From: Alteromonadaceae bacterium UBA2620
GTDB lineage: Bacteria > Pseudomonadota > Gammaproteobacteria > Enterobacterales > Alteromonadaceae
Assembly (NCBI GenBank): GCA_002339125.1
Contig: DDJQ01000108.1
Location: 1-17,553, forward strand
Direction: 5' to 3'
Length of the DNA stretch: 17,553 nt
The first letter of the stretch is position 1; every line of letters begins with the position of its first letter. This document shows positions 7,751 to 15,120 of the stretch, piece after piece. A program made the position numbers and the translations under genes. A model generated the notes under the pieces. That model was not told where the DNA came from, made no database searches, and saw only the letters and a program-made list of their open reading frames with translations.

Positions 7751-8653
7751 ATGAAAAGACTACCAGAGACAAGGTTAATTATCGCCAGCCTACTCGCCAG
7801 TTGGTTGATGCTGGCTGCATCTTCTTGCCAGGCCCAGCCAGGCGCATTCGACGACGTTACCGAAGTCAATATTCCTAATTTTCAGCGTGGCACCGATGAG
7901 TTTTACTTTTACATAAGAACTCTGCTTAGCCTGGCACTAGCTCAAACCGATAATCAGTTTGGTCCGGTGATTCTGGTGCCCGACTCTGAGGTGGCAAGCC
8001 AGCAAGAACAGTTTAATCAGTTAACACAGGGCACCACAGACATAAACTGGTCGATTACCACTATCAAGCGGGAGCAACAGCATATTGCCGTGCGGGTACC
8101 GTTAACTGCGGGCCTGTTTGGTTACCGGGTGATACTGGTAAGAGCTTCTGATGAACGCTTCGACGAACAGCTGGGCGTTGCCGAGCTTAAAGCACTCACC
8201 GCCGTGCAAGGTGCAGGCTGGCCGGATACCACCGTGCTGACTTTTAACGGCTTTAATCTCATAACCGACAGCTATAACGGCGCTTTTGAAAGCCTGAGCA
8301 ACGGCCAGGCAGACTACTTTCCCCGGGCCGCTAATGAGGTTTTTACCGAGCTGAAATCCCGTTCAACAAAGGATCTTATCATCGCCAGGCACATTACCCT
8401 GCATTACGATAATCCGATGTTTTTCTTTGTGACAAAGAGTAAACCTGAGCTCGCCCGACGGTTAGAAAAAGGGTTAGCAATACTCGCCGCAAATGGCGAC
8501 TTGTCCCGTCTGCTTACCTCCCAGCATTTCTATATCAGAGCACGTAACCTGATCGCAGGCAGAGAGCTTATCAGACTAGAGAACCCACTATTATCCGATG
8601 CCACCAAAGCAGCGACAGCCAGCTTCGACAGCCCGCTTGAGCACTTATTTTAA
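7751..8653 (+). CDS. Secreted periplasmic-binding-protein-like protein, copy 2 of a tandem pair
   Basis: A 300-aa protein with an N-terminal signal peptide (RLIIASLLASWLMLAASSCQA, cleavage likely after CQA near residue 28). The cysteine is not in a good lipobox, since Ala-Ser-Ser precedes it. It shares with copy 1 the blocks AGLFGYRVILVRASDERFD (from about residue 120), AVQGAGWPDTTVLTFNGF, DYFPRAANEVF and a C-terminal IRLENP. The gene starts 46 bp after copy 1 with no terminator between, so the two are probably one transcript; no good ribosome site is seen here. It ends 5 bp from the convergent crbR gene. The fold is inferred from pattern only; ligand and partner are unknown. The divergence of the two copies suggests an old duplication. 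Confidence 0.82.
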   Translation: MKRLPETRLIIASLLASWLMLAASSCQAQPGAFDDVTEVNIPNFQRGTDEFYFYIRTLLSLALAQTDNQFGPVILVPDSEVASQQEQFNQLTQGTTDINWSITTIKREQQHIAVRVPLTAGLFGYRVILVRASDERFDEQLGVAELKALTAVQGAGWPDTTVLTFNGFNLITDSYNGAFESLSNGQADYFPRAANEVFTELKSRSTKDLIIARHITLHYDNPMFFFVTKSKPELARRLEKGLAILAANGDLSRLLTSQHFYIRARNLIAGRELIRLENPLLSDATKAATASFDSPLEHLF

Positions 8654-8658
8654 AACGA

Positions 8659-9312
8659 TTATTTGCCCGGTGTGGCCGGCGGTTCCAGTTCCAGCTGTGA
8701 AGCAATCAGAACCGCCTGGGTACGATTGTTGATACCCAGCTTCTTAAAGATTGCGGTAACGTGAGCTTTAACTGTGGCTTCGGCAATATCAAGGTTATAG
8801 CCGATTTGCTTGTTGAGCAGGCCATCGCGCATGTAACACAGCACTTTGTATTGAGAAGGTGTGAGACTTGACACTTTATCCGCCAGTTCAGAGAACGCTT
8901 CGTCGACGTCTTCTATTTTTTCGCTGATTGATTCAGGGAGCCAGATGTCGCCGTCGAGGATCACTTCCACCGCTTTGGCGATATTATCGGAACTGGTGGT
9001 TTTAGGAATAAAACCAAGCGCGCCCACGCCCACAATTTTGGAAATAATGGTGGCATCTTCGGTGCCGGAGACTACCGCAACGGGTAGATCGGGATAGAGT
9101 TTGCGGATATGCAATAAGCCGAACAAATCGTTACTGCCCGGCATATGCAAATCAAGTAACAACAGGTCGACATCCTCTTTTTCGAGCATGTCGACCGTGG
9201 TGGTGAGGTCACCAGCTTCTAAAATCGTTAGATCTGGCAACGACAATGACAACGCCCCCTTTAGCGCATCGCGGTATAAAGGGTGATCATCAGCAATCAG
9301 CAGCGTTATCAT
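8659..9312 (-). CDS. crbR: CrbR-type response regulator (NarL/LuxR family)
   Basis: A 217-aa protein. The receiver domain (1-120) has the acidic pair Asp8/Asp9, phospho-acceptor Asp54 in LLLLDLHMPG and Lys104 in GFIPKTT. A LuxR-type helix-turn-helix (about 148-212) has LTPSQYKVLCYMRDGLLNKQ and the recognition helix in AEATVKAHVTAIFKKLG. The start at 9312 has GGAG about 9 nt upstream. It lies 11 bp downstream of acs on the same strand, so acs and crbR probably form one operon. Linkage to acs plus the CrbS-type kinase nearby supports CrbR (ErdR in Pseudomonas), the activator of acetyl-CoA synthetase genes. If co-transcribed with its own target, positive feedback would result; that is inference. 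Confidence 0.88.
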   Translation of the reverse strand: MITLLIADDHPLYRDALKGALSLSLPDLTILEAGDLTTTVDMLEKEDVDLLLLDLHMPGSNDLFGLLHIRKLYPDLPVAVVSGTEDATIISKIVGVGALGFIPKTTSSDNIAKAVEVILDGDIWLPESISEKIEDVDEAFSELADKVSSLTPSQYKVLCYMRDGLLNKQIGYNLDIAEATVKAHVTAIFKKLGINNRTQAVLIASQLELEPPATPGK

Positions 9313-9323
9313 TGTGACTCCGT

Positions 9324-11270
9324 TTACTTGTTAAGACGCTCCTCTATGAGTGTATCAACAACCGACGGATCCGCCAACGTTGACGTGTCGCCTAATTGCT
9401 CATGCTCATTGGCTGCAATCTTACGCAGGATACGACGCATAATCTTACCTGAACGGGTTTTCGGCAGACCGCGAGACCATTGGATCATATCCGGTGTTGC
9501 AATTGGGCTCAGTTCTGTACGTACCCAGGCACGGATTTCTTTGGTCAGCTCATCATCGGGCTCAACACCTTCATTAGGTGTGATGTAGACATAGATACCC
9601 TGCCCCTTAATATCATGCGGATAACCGACTACTGCGGCTTCTGCCACTTTAGGGTGAGCAACCAGTGCGCTCTCGATTTCTGCAGTACCTAAACGGTGAC
9701 CCGATACGTTGAGTACGTCATCTACGCGACCAGTGATCCAATAATAACCGTCTTCATCTCTGCGGGCACCGTCACCGGTAAAGTAAACGCCTTTATAGGC
9801 ACTAAAGTAGGTATTAATGAAACGCTCGTGGTCGCCATAGACTGTGCGGGCCTGGCTAGGCCAGCTTTCTTTAATCACCAGGTTACCTTCGCTGGCGCCG
9901 TCCAGCTCTTTACCTTCTGCGTCGAACAGCGCTGGTTGAATACCGAACATCGGGCGTGAAGCAGAACCCGGCTTAAGTGGTGTTGCACCAGGCAGCGGCG
10001 TGATCATCATACCGCCGGTCTCGGTTTGCCACCAGGTATCCATAATAGGACAACGGCTTTCACCGATAACGCGGTAGTACCATTCCCAGGCTTCCGGGTT
10101 GATTGGCTCACCTACCGAACCTAACAGACGCAGAGAAGACAGATCGCAGCCTTCCACCGGCGCATCACCGTGGGCCATCAGCGCACGGATAGCAGTAGGC
10201 GCAGTATACAGAGAGTTTACTTTGTACTTTTCAACAACCTGAGCAATACGACGTACATCCGGATAAGTGGGTACACCTTCAAAGAATACCTGCGTAGCAC
10301 CGTTAATCAGCGGGCCGTAGGTCATGTAGCTGTGACCGGTGATCCAACCCACATCGGCGGTACACCAGTAAATATCATCTTCGCGATAATCGAAGGCATA
10401 TTTAAAGGTCATTGCCGTGTATAGCAGGTAACCGCCGGTAGTGTGAACCACACCTTTAGGGGTACCGGTAGATCCTGAGGTATACAGAATAAACAGCGGA
10501 TCTTCTGCGTTCATCACTTCTGGCTCGCACTGCGCAGAGCAGTCTTCTACCAGCGAGTCCCACCACACATCAACGCTGTCATCAAAGGCAACATCACCGC
10601 CCGTTAACTTATGCACGATAACGTTTGTGATAGAAGGACAGGCATCATTGGCCAGCGCGCGGTCAACGTTTGCTTTAAGCGGTACACTGCGACCGGCACG
10701 ACGGCCTTCGTCACAGGTAATTACTACCTTGGCACTGCTGTCGTTAATACGGTCGGCAATAGCGTTTGGCGAGAAACCACCAAAAATGACTGAGTGCACA
10801 GCACCAATGCGCGCACACGCCAGCATGGCGTACGCTGCCTGCGGCACCATCGGCATGTAAATAGCAACGCGGTCGCCTTTTTCGACGCCCAGCTTTTTCA
10901 GGCCGTTGGCCAGCTTACAGACTTCATAATGAAGCTGTTGGAAACTAATTTCATCACTGTCTTCAGGCGAGTCGCCTTCCCAGAAAATGGCAGTTTTCTT
11001 TGCGTTTTCAGCCAGGTGACGATCAATACAGTTATAACTGGCATTGATCTCACCATCTTCGAACCATTTAATTGAGACGTCATCGGCGCCGAAGTGAGTA
11101 TTTTTTACTTTTGTAGGCTTGGTATACCAATCCAGCGTGCTGGCATGTTCGCCCCAGAACCCTTCAGGATCTTCAACCGACTTCTTGTACATCTCGAAGT
11201 ATTGCTCTTCAGTCAGGTGTGTAGATGCTTTGATGTCCTCTGGAACCGGGTATATCTTGCTGGCAGTCAT
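9324..11270 (-). CDS. acs: Acetyl-CoA synthetase (AMP-forming)
   Basis: A 648-aa protein, normal length for Acs (E. coli 652). It activates acetate with ATP to acetyl-AMP and then acetyl-CoA in the cytoplasm. Seen in the sequence: the nucleotide-binding loop YTSGSTGTPKGVVH at 263-276, the DTWWQTETGG adenylate motif, YFTGDGARRDEDGYYWITGR, and the C-terminal PKTRSGKIMRR with Lys609, the position at which Acs is switched off by lysine acetylation in other bacteria. The start at 11270 is chosen over an in-frame upstream ATG because GGAGG stands 8 nt before it and the protein then begins MTASKIYPVPEDIK, as in homologues. crbR follows 11 bp downstream. Confidence 0.97.
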   Translation of the reverse strand: MTASKIYPVPEDIKASTHLTEEQYFEMYKKSVEDPEGFWGEHASTLDWYTKPTKVKNTHFGADDVSIKWFEDGEINASYNCIDRHLAENAKKTAIFWEGDSPEDSDEISFQQLHYEVCKLANGLKKLGVEKGDRVAIYMPMVPQAAYAMLACARIGAVHSVIFGGFSPNAIADRINDSSAKVVITCDEGRRAGRSVPLKANVDRALANDACPSITNVIVHKLTGGDVAFDDSVDVWWDSLVEDCSAQCEPEVMNAEDPLFILYTSGSTGTPKGVVHTTGGYLLYTAMTFKYAFDYREDDIYWCTADVGWITGHSYMTYGPLINGATQVFFEGVPTYPDVRRIAQVVEKYKVNSLYTAPTAIRALMAHGDAPVEGCDLSSLRLLGSVGEPINPEAWEWYYRVIGESRCPIMDTWWQTETGGMMITPLPGATPLKPGSASRPMFGIQPALFDAEGKELDGASEGNLVIKESWPSQARTVYGDHERFINTYFSAYKGVYFTGDGARRDEDGYYWITGRVDDVLNVSGHRLGTAEIESALVAHPKVAEAAVVGYPHDIKGQGIYVYITPNEGVEPDDELTKEIRAWVRTELSPIATPDMIQWSRGLPKTRSGKIMRRILRKIAANEHEQLGDTSTLADPSVVDTLIEERLNK

Positions 11271-11351
11271 TTGATGTGCCTCCAATTTTTTAATAAAAAG
11301 CAGTGATATTGTTGATAGATCAATGTAGCCGTTCCTGACCAAAGAAAAATG

Positions 11352-11416
11352 CGACTTTGGTCTTATCGAATGCGAAAATTCTATTTACTTACCATGTGTT
11401 ACGACTTTCGTCTTAT
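11352..11416 (-). promoter_or_regulatory. Two direct repeats upstream of acs, candidate CrbR sites
   Basis: On the plus strand, CGACTTTGGTCTTAT (11352-11366) and CGACTTTCGTCTTAT (11402-11416) match at 14 of 15 positions. They start exactly 50 bp apart, close to five helical turns, so both would face the same side of the DNA. The proximal copy lies about 82 bp before the acs start. A related element precedes the DUF4212-symporter operon. The repeats lie between divergent acs and porin genes and could serve both. Confidence 0.5.
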
Positions 11417-11445
11417 AGACCATCCGCTTATTTGCAATTGGTCTA
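11416..11445. promoter_or_regulatory. Inverted repeat in the acs-porin intergenic region
   Basis: TAGACCA (11416-11422) and TGGTCTA (11439-11445) form perfect 7-nt arms separated by 16 bp. Arm centres are 23 bp apart, about two helical turns, a layout suited to a dimeric regulator. It begins at the last base of the second CGACTTT repeat. Confidence 0.35.
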
Positions 11446-11530
11446 AACTCATCCAAATTATTATTCGTTAACTGTATTTTTACACTTTTTTTACCAATCA
11501 TCCAATTCCTGGACAAATGGGACGAGAAAC

Positions 11531-12724
11531 ATGAAAACCACTATGAAAACAATTACCCGCGCAGTAACACTGGCAGTAGCTGGCTTTGGTATGGCATCCG
11601 CCAACGCCGCTACCATCGGCTCAACAGACGTTAAATACACCGGTTACATCAAAGTAGATGGCATCTACAGTGATTACTCCAACGGTGAAGGTCATCCTCT
11701 GAACCGGGATTTTTATGTACCTTCCACTATTGCTGTTGGCGCCTCTGATGATGATATTGGCGGCCGCTTTGACGGCCAAGCAAGGCAGTCTCGCTTTCGT
11801 CTGACCACCAATACACCGGTAGATGGCGGTGACAGCATCACAGGTGTGCTGGAACTTGATTTCATGATAACCAAAGGCGACTACGACAACGAGCGGATTT
11901 CTAACTCTTATCTGCCTCGTATGCGTCACGCCTTCTTAAAATACAAAAACTGGTTAGTGGGTCAAACCTGGACCACCTTTATGGACGTGGGTGCATTACC
12001 TGAGTCTCTGGACTTCATCGGTACCACCGACGGGATTACCTTTGGCCGTCAGGTAATGGTACGTTATTCACAAAACGGCTTTGATTTTGCACTGGAAAAC
12101 CCGGAAACCACCGTAGTGGGTGTGGGTGCCACTGACGACAACTCCGTACCCGATATTATCGGTTCTTACACCCATAAAGCAGATTGGGGACACGTAAAAG
12201 TAGCCGGTATCTTTCGTCAACTATCCTACAACGTGAATGTAACAGACGATTCAGGAAGCATCATTGGCAACATTGATGCCTCTGACACTGGCATGGGTGT
12301 ATCGATCACATCAAAAGTAAAGTTAAGCGATACCGACGATCTGCGCTTTACTTTCTTCACTGGTAGTGGTCTGGGCCGTTATGCTGCACTGAACGCCGCG
12401 CAAGGTGCTGTGTACAACGAAGAAACTGGCAGTCTGGATGCCATCGACTCAACGGGTTACGGTGTGGCTTACCGCCATATGTGGACCGACAAAGCCCGCT
12501 CCAGCATCATGTTTTCAGCCTTCGATGCCGACGCTGAGCAAGTGACTGAAGTCACCATGGGTGACTACACAGACAAAACCTACAGTGCCCGCGTAAACTA
12601 CATTTATTCGATGACTAAAACCGTTACGGTGGGTGCTGAATATGCTTACGCTAAGCGTGAAACCGATGCAGGTCTTGAAGGTGATATGAGCCGCGTGCAA
12701 TTTTCTGCGAAGTACGCTTTTTAA
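11531..12724 (+). CDS. DcaP-like outer-membrane porin
   Basis: A 397-aa protein with a clear signal peptide (cleavage likely after Ala26 in SANA|ATIGS). The mature part starts with TDVKYTGYIKVDGIYSDYS, followed by RQSRFRLTTNTPVDGG, LELDFMI, MRHAFLKYKNWLVGQTWTTF and SLDFIGTTDG; these are typical of DcaP-family trimeric porins. It ends in VQFSAKYAF with the terminal Phe needed for beta-barrel assembly. DcaP of Acinetobacter takes up dicarboxylates. The divergent acs gene suggests, by inference, that this porin lets small carboxylates through the outer membrane. The start at 11531 has GACGAG about 5 nt upstream; a second in-frame ATG four codons later is possible. Confidence 0.88.
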   Translation: MKTTMKTITRAVTLAVAGFGMASANAATIGSTDVKYTGYIKVDGIYSDYSNGEGHPLNRDFYVPSTIAVGASDDDIGGRFDGQARQSRFRLTTNTPVDGGDSITGVLELDFMITKGDYDNERISNSYLPRMRHAFLKYKNWLVGQTWTTFMDVGALPESLDFIGTTDGITFGRQVMVRYSQNGFDFALENPETTVVGVGATDDNSVPDIIGSYTHKADWGHVKVAGIFRQLSYNVNVTDDSGSIIGNIDASDTGMGVSITSKVKLSDTDDLRFTFFTGSGLGRYAALNAAQGAVYNEETGSLDAIDSTGYGVAYRHMWTDKARSSIMFSAFDADAEQVTEVTMGDYTDKTYSARVNYIYSMTKTVTVGAEYAYAKRETDAGLEGDMSRVQFSAKYAF

Positions 12725-12735
12725 GACTACACTTT

Positions 12736-12759
12736 AAAAGGCAGCGTGTGCGCGCTGCC
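12736..12759 (-). terminator. Terminator for the leftward Na/Pi symporter gene
   Basis: The stem GGCAGCG / CGCTGCC (12740-12746, 12753-12759) has a 6-nt loop. Read on the minus strand it is followed by TTTT (12739-12736). It lies beyond the symporter stop and close to the porin stop. It could also stall plus-strand transcripts, but on that strand it lacks a T run. Confidence 0.65.
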
Positions 12760-12784
12760 CGTTGTGTTCGGTTGTTCCCAAGTT

Positions 12785-12809
12785 GGCCACATTGATTGTG
12801 GCCTTTTTT
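12785..12809 (+). terminator. Intrinsic terminator of the porin gene
   Basis: The perfect 7-bp stem GGCCACA / TGTGGCC (12785-12791, 12797-12803) with loop TTGAT is followed directly by six T (12804-12809). The T run overlaps the stop codon of the convergent Na/Pi symporter gene (12808-12810). Confidence 0.88.
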
Positions 12810-13974
12810 ATGGCAGCTTAAATCCCGACAACAATAAAAAGCCGAAAGGCATCACAAAAAAGACACTCAGAATATACACCAGGCCCAGTACCTTTTGTTT
12901 AGCGACCCTGTCAGCCAGTAAACCAGACAACAGCGGCGGGATTTCCCTTAACCATGGCAATCCAAAAATCAACAGCACTGCCAGCAGGTTATAAACAAAA
13001 TGCACCAGCGCGATTTGCAGAGCAGGCTCTGCCATAAGGCCGCTCACCCCTAGCGCAGCAATAATTGCGGTAATGCAGGTGCCAATATTAGCGCCCAGGG
13101 TAAATGGATAGATATCTCTGGCGGTAAGTACCCCGCTGCCAACCAGCGGCACCATAAGCGACGTAGTGGTTGAAGAAGACTGCACCAGTACGGTTACCGC
13201 CGTGCCAGACGCAATACCAGAAACCGGCCCTCGGCCGATACTGCTGTACAGCAAAGCCTTGGCCTTGCCGACCATCAGCGCTTTCATTATTTTGCCGAGA
13301 TAAGTAATGGAGAGGATAATCAGAATTATGCCTGCTGCTATCATCAGCGCCCCAGCAAAGCCTGAAGATAAGCCCGATAGCATCGACTCCAGTTGCTTGC
13401 TTACCGGCGAGGTGACCGCTTTAATAGGATTAAACCCACCAACCTCCAGCACCTCGTCGCTATGCATCCAGCTCACCAGCACGCCACTGATATTCTCCAG
13501 CAGGTTAAACATAATCTCCAGCGGCAGGAAGATTATCACCGCCATCAGATTAAAAATGTCATGAATCGTCGCTGCCTGGAAGGCTTTACGGTATTCATCG
13601 GCATTTTTGATATGGCCCATACTGACGATGGTATTGGTAATGCTGGTGCCAACATTGGCGCCCATCATCATCGGCACCGCCAGGGTTATGGGAAGGCCAC
13701 CGGCCACCATCGCCACAATAATCGAGGTGACTGTGCTGGACGACTGAATTAAGGCGGTGGCGAGAATACCAATAATCAAACCGGTAACGGGATTTTCGGC
13801 AAACTGAAAGAGTGACTCTGCGTGGCCGGCGGTCATCGCCTGAAAACCATTGCCAATTACCGAGACGGCAACCAGCATGAGGTATATAAGCCCTAGTAAG
13901 ACCACCCACTGATGGCGGTTTGGTTGAGGTGCAGCGCCCGCCTGGCTGCCTAATGGAAGTGATGTTGTCGACAT
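12808..13974 (-). CDS. Na+/phosphate symporter (PNaS family, NptA-like)
   Basis: A 388-aa inner-membrane protein with the duplicated Na/Pi cotransporter repeat. The two signature QSSS motifs are in ATALIQSSSTVTSIIVAMV and AVTVLVQSSSTTTSLMVPLV, each followed by a GANVGTS or GANIGTC block. It imports phosphate with Na+. The length and lack of a C-terminal PhoU-like domain fit the NptA type of Vibrio and animals rather than the longer YjbB type. No ribosome site is seen before the ATG at 13974; instead a hairpin ends 3 nt before it. A PhoB-box-like repeat lies 36 bp upstream of the start, which would fit phosphate control. Confidence 0.92.
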   Translation of the reverse strand: MSTTSLPLGSQAGAAPQPNRHQWVVLLGLIYLMLVAVSVIGNGFQAMTAGHAESLFQFAENPVTGLIIGILATALIQSSSTVTSIIVAMVAGGLPITLAVPMMMGANVGTSITNTIVSMGHIKNADEYRKAFQAATIHDIFNLMAVIIFLPLEIMFNLLENISGVLVSWMHSDEVLEVGGFNPIKAVTSPVSKQLESMLSGLSSGFAGALMIAAGIILIILSITYLGKIMKALMVGKAKALLYSSIGRGPVSGIASGTAVTVLVQSSSTTTSLMVPLVGSGVLTARDIYPFTLGANIGTCITAIIAALGVSGLMAEPALQIALVHFVYNLLAVLLIFGLPWLREIPPLLSGLLADRVAKQKVLGLVYILSVFFVMPFGFLLLSGFKLP

Positions 13975-13977
13975 AAA

Positions 13978-14006
13978 CTGAAGGTGGAAAGTAAACCAAC
14001 CTTCAG
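13978..14006 (-). promoter_or_regulatory. Stem-loop abutting the Na/Pi symporter start codon
   Basis: The perfect 8-nt arms CTGAAGGT and ACCTTCAG (13978-13985, 13999-14006 on the plus strand) can be extended by two GC pairs past one bulged base. On the leftward mRNA the 3' arm is followed by UUU and then the AUG. It could end transcripts coming from the upstream aldo/keto reductase gene or control translation start. Confidence 0.5.
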
Positions 14007-14009
14007 TCT

Positions 14010-14027
14010 ATGGACGTTACATGACAA
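14010..14027 (-). promoter_or_regulatory. PhoB-box-like element upstream of the Na/Pi symporter
   Basis: On the minus strand: TTGTCAT-GTAA-CGTCCAT, two 7-mers with a 4-bp spacer, the geometry of a Pho box (CTGTCAT-N4-CTGTCAT). The first half matches 6 of 7 and the second 4 of 7. It shares GTCATGTAA with the better element at 16231-16248. The function of the downstream gene in phosphate uptake supports the call. Confidence 0.4.
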
Positions 14028-14048
14028 ATCGATGAAGGGGTAAATGCC

Positions 14049-15101
14049 CTAGAAAGGCATAGGGTAGCGCTTGATCACCTGGTTGATTTGTCTTTTGGTA
14101 TCTTCTGACAGATTTATTTCAAATGCTTCAATATTCTCTTTCAGCTGCGCCACACTGGTTGCGCCAATAATGGTTGAGGTTACGCCAGGGACCTGCTTAC
14201 ACCAGGCCAGCGCCAGTTGTGCGGGGGTGATTTTAGCTCGCTCAGCAATTTCCATATAGCGCGCTGTTGCCTCGTGCGCAACGGTGGTATTTCTAAATAG
14301 CCCCTGACGCTGAACGAATGTCCAGCGGCTCCCCTTTGGACGCTCGTCATTCTGATACTTACCGGTAAGCATCCCTGTTGCCAGCGGCGACCAGGGCAGA
14401 TAAGCAATGTTTTCAAACACGCAGGTCTCAATCAGATAAGGCCAGTCTTTAAGATGCAACAGGCTAAACTCATTCTGGATGGAAACCGGCTTAGGCACAC
14501 CCATCTCCTGACACAGATTTAAAAATGTATGGATCCCCCAGGGCGTATCATCAGAAAGCCCCCAGTGGCGGATTTTGCCGGCATCAATAGCTTCACCAAT
14601 ACCTTTGACAATATCACGCATACCATCACGCTCACGTTCCACATCGGTGTCATGTGGGTTGGTTCGCCACGGCCAGTGTTTGGCAAAATGTGGCGAGGTA
14701 CGGTTTGGCCAGTGCAACTGATACACATCAACGTAGTCGGTTTGCAGCCGCTGCAGAGAGTCATCCAGTGCCATAGCAATGGTTTTACTGCTGATAGGAC
14801 TGGCGTCACGAATATAAGCCAGACCACTGCCGGCAATCTTGGTCATTAACACCAGCTTTTCACGCTTATCCTGATTAGCTGCCAGCCAGTTGCCAATAAA
14901 ACGCTCAGTATCAGCATAGGTCGTTTCGTTAGGGGGGACAGGATACATTTCGGCGGTATCGATAAAGTTAATGCCGTAATCAACGGCATAATCCAATTGG
15001 TCGTTGGCATCTTGCTGAGTGTTTTGAATACCAAATGTCATGGTACCCAAACAAATTTCCGATACTTGTAAATCACTGCTACCTAGTTGATTAAATTGCA
15101 T
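14049..15101 (-). CDS. tas: NADP(H)-dependent aldo/keto reductase, Tas type
   Basis: A 350-aa protein, close to E. coli Tas (346). The catalytic tetrad is present: Asp48 and Tyr53 in FIDTAEMYPVP, Lys88 in LVLMTKIAG and His130 in VYQLHWPNR. The insert after the barrel strand (TSPHFAKHWPWRTNPHD) and the C-terminal VPGVTSTIIGATSVAQLKEN cofactor segment are typical. It is a soluble cytoplasmic NADPH reductase of carbonyl compounds; the physiological substrate is not known. GAGGGCAG precedes the start at 15101. It begins 19 bp after the upstream sensor-like gene on the same strand, so the two are probably co-transcribed. Confidence 0.92.
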   Translation of the reverse strand: MQFNQLGSSDLQVSEICLGTMTFGIQNTQQDANDQLDYAVDYGINFIDTAEMYPVPPNETTYADTERFIGNWLAANQDKREKLVLMTKIAGSGLAYIRDASPISSKTIAMALDDSLQRLQTDYVDVYQLHWPNRTSPHFAKHWPWRTNPHDTDVERERDGMRDIVKGIGEAIDAGKIRHWGLSDDTPWGIHTFLNLCQEMGVPKPVSIQNEFSLLHLKDWPYLIETCVFENIAYLPWSPLATGMLTGKYQNDERPKGSRWTFVQRQGLFRNTTVAHEATARYMEIAERAKITPAQLALAWCKQVPGVTSTIIGATSVAQLKENIEAFEINLSEDTKRQINQVIKRYPMPF

Positions 15102-15120
15102 CTCTGCCCTCTTTTAAATG

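Noticed and set aside
11271..11342. N-terminal extension of Acs by 24 residues from an upstream ATG
   Set aside because: The extension has no homology to Acs N-termini, and the strong GGAGG site serves the ATG at 11270.
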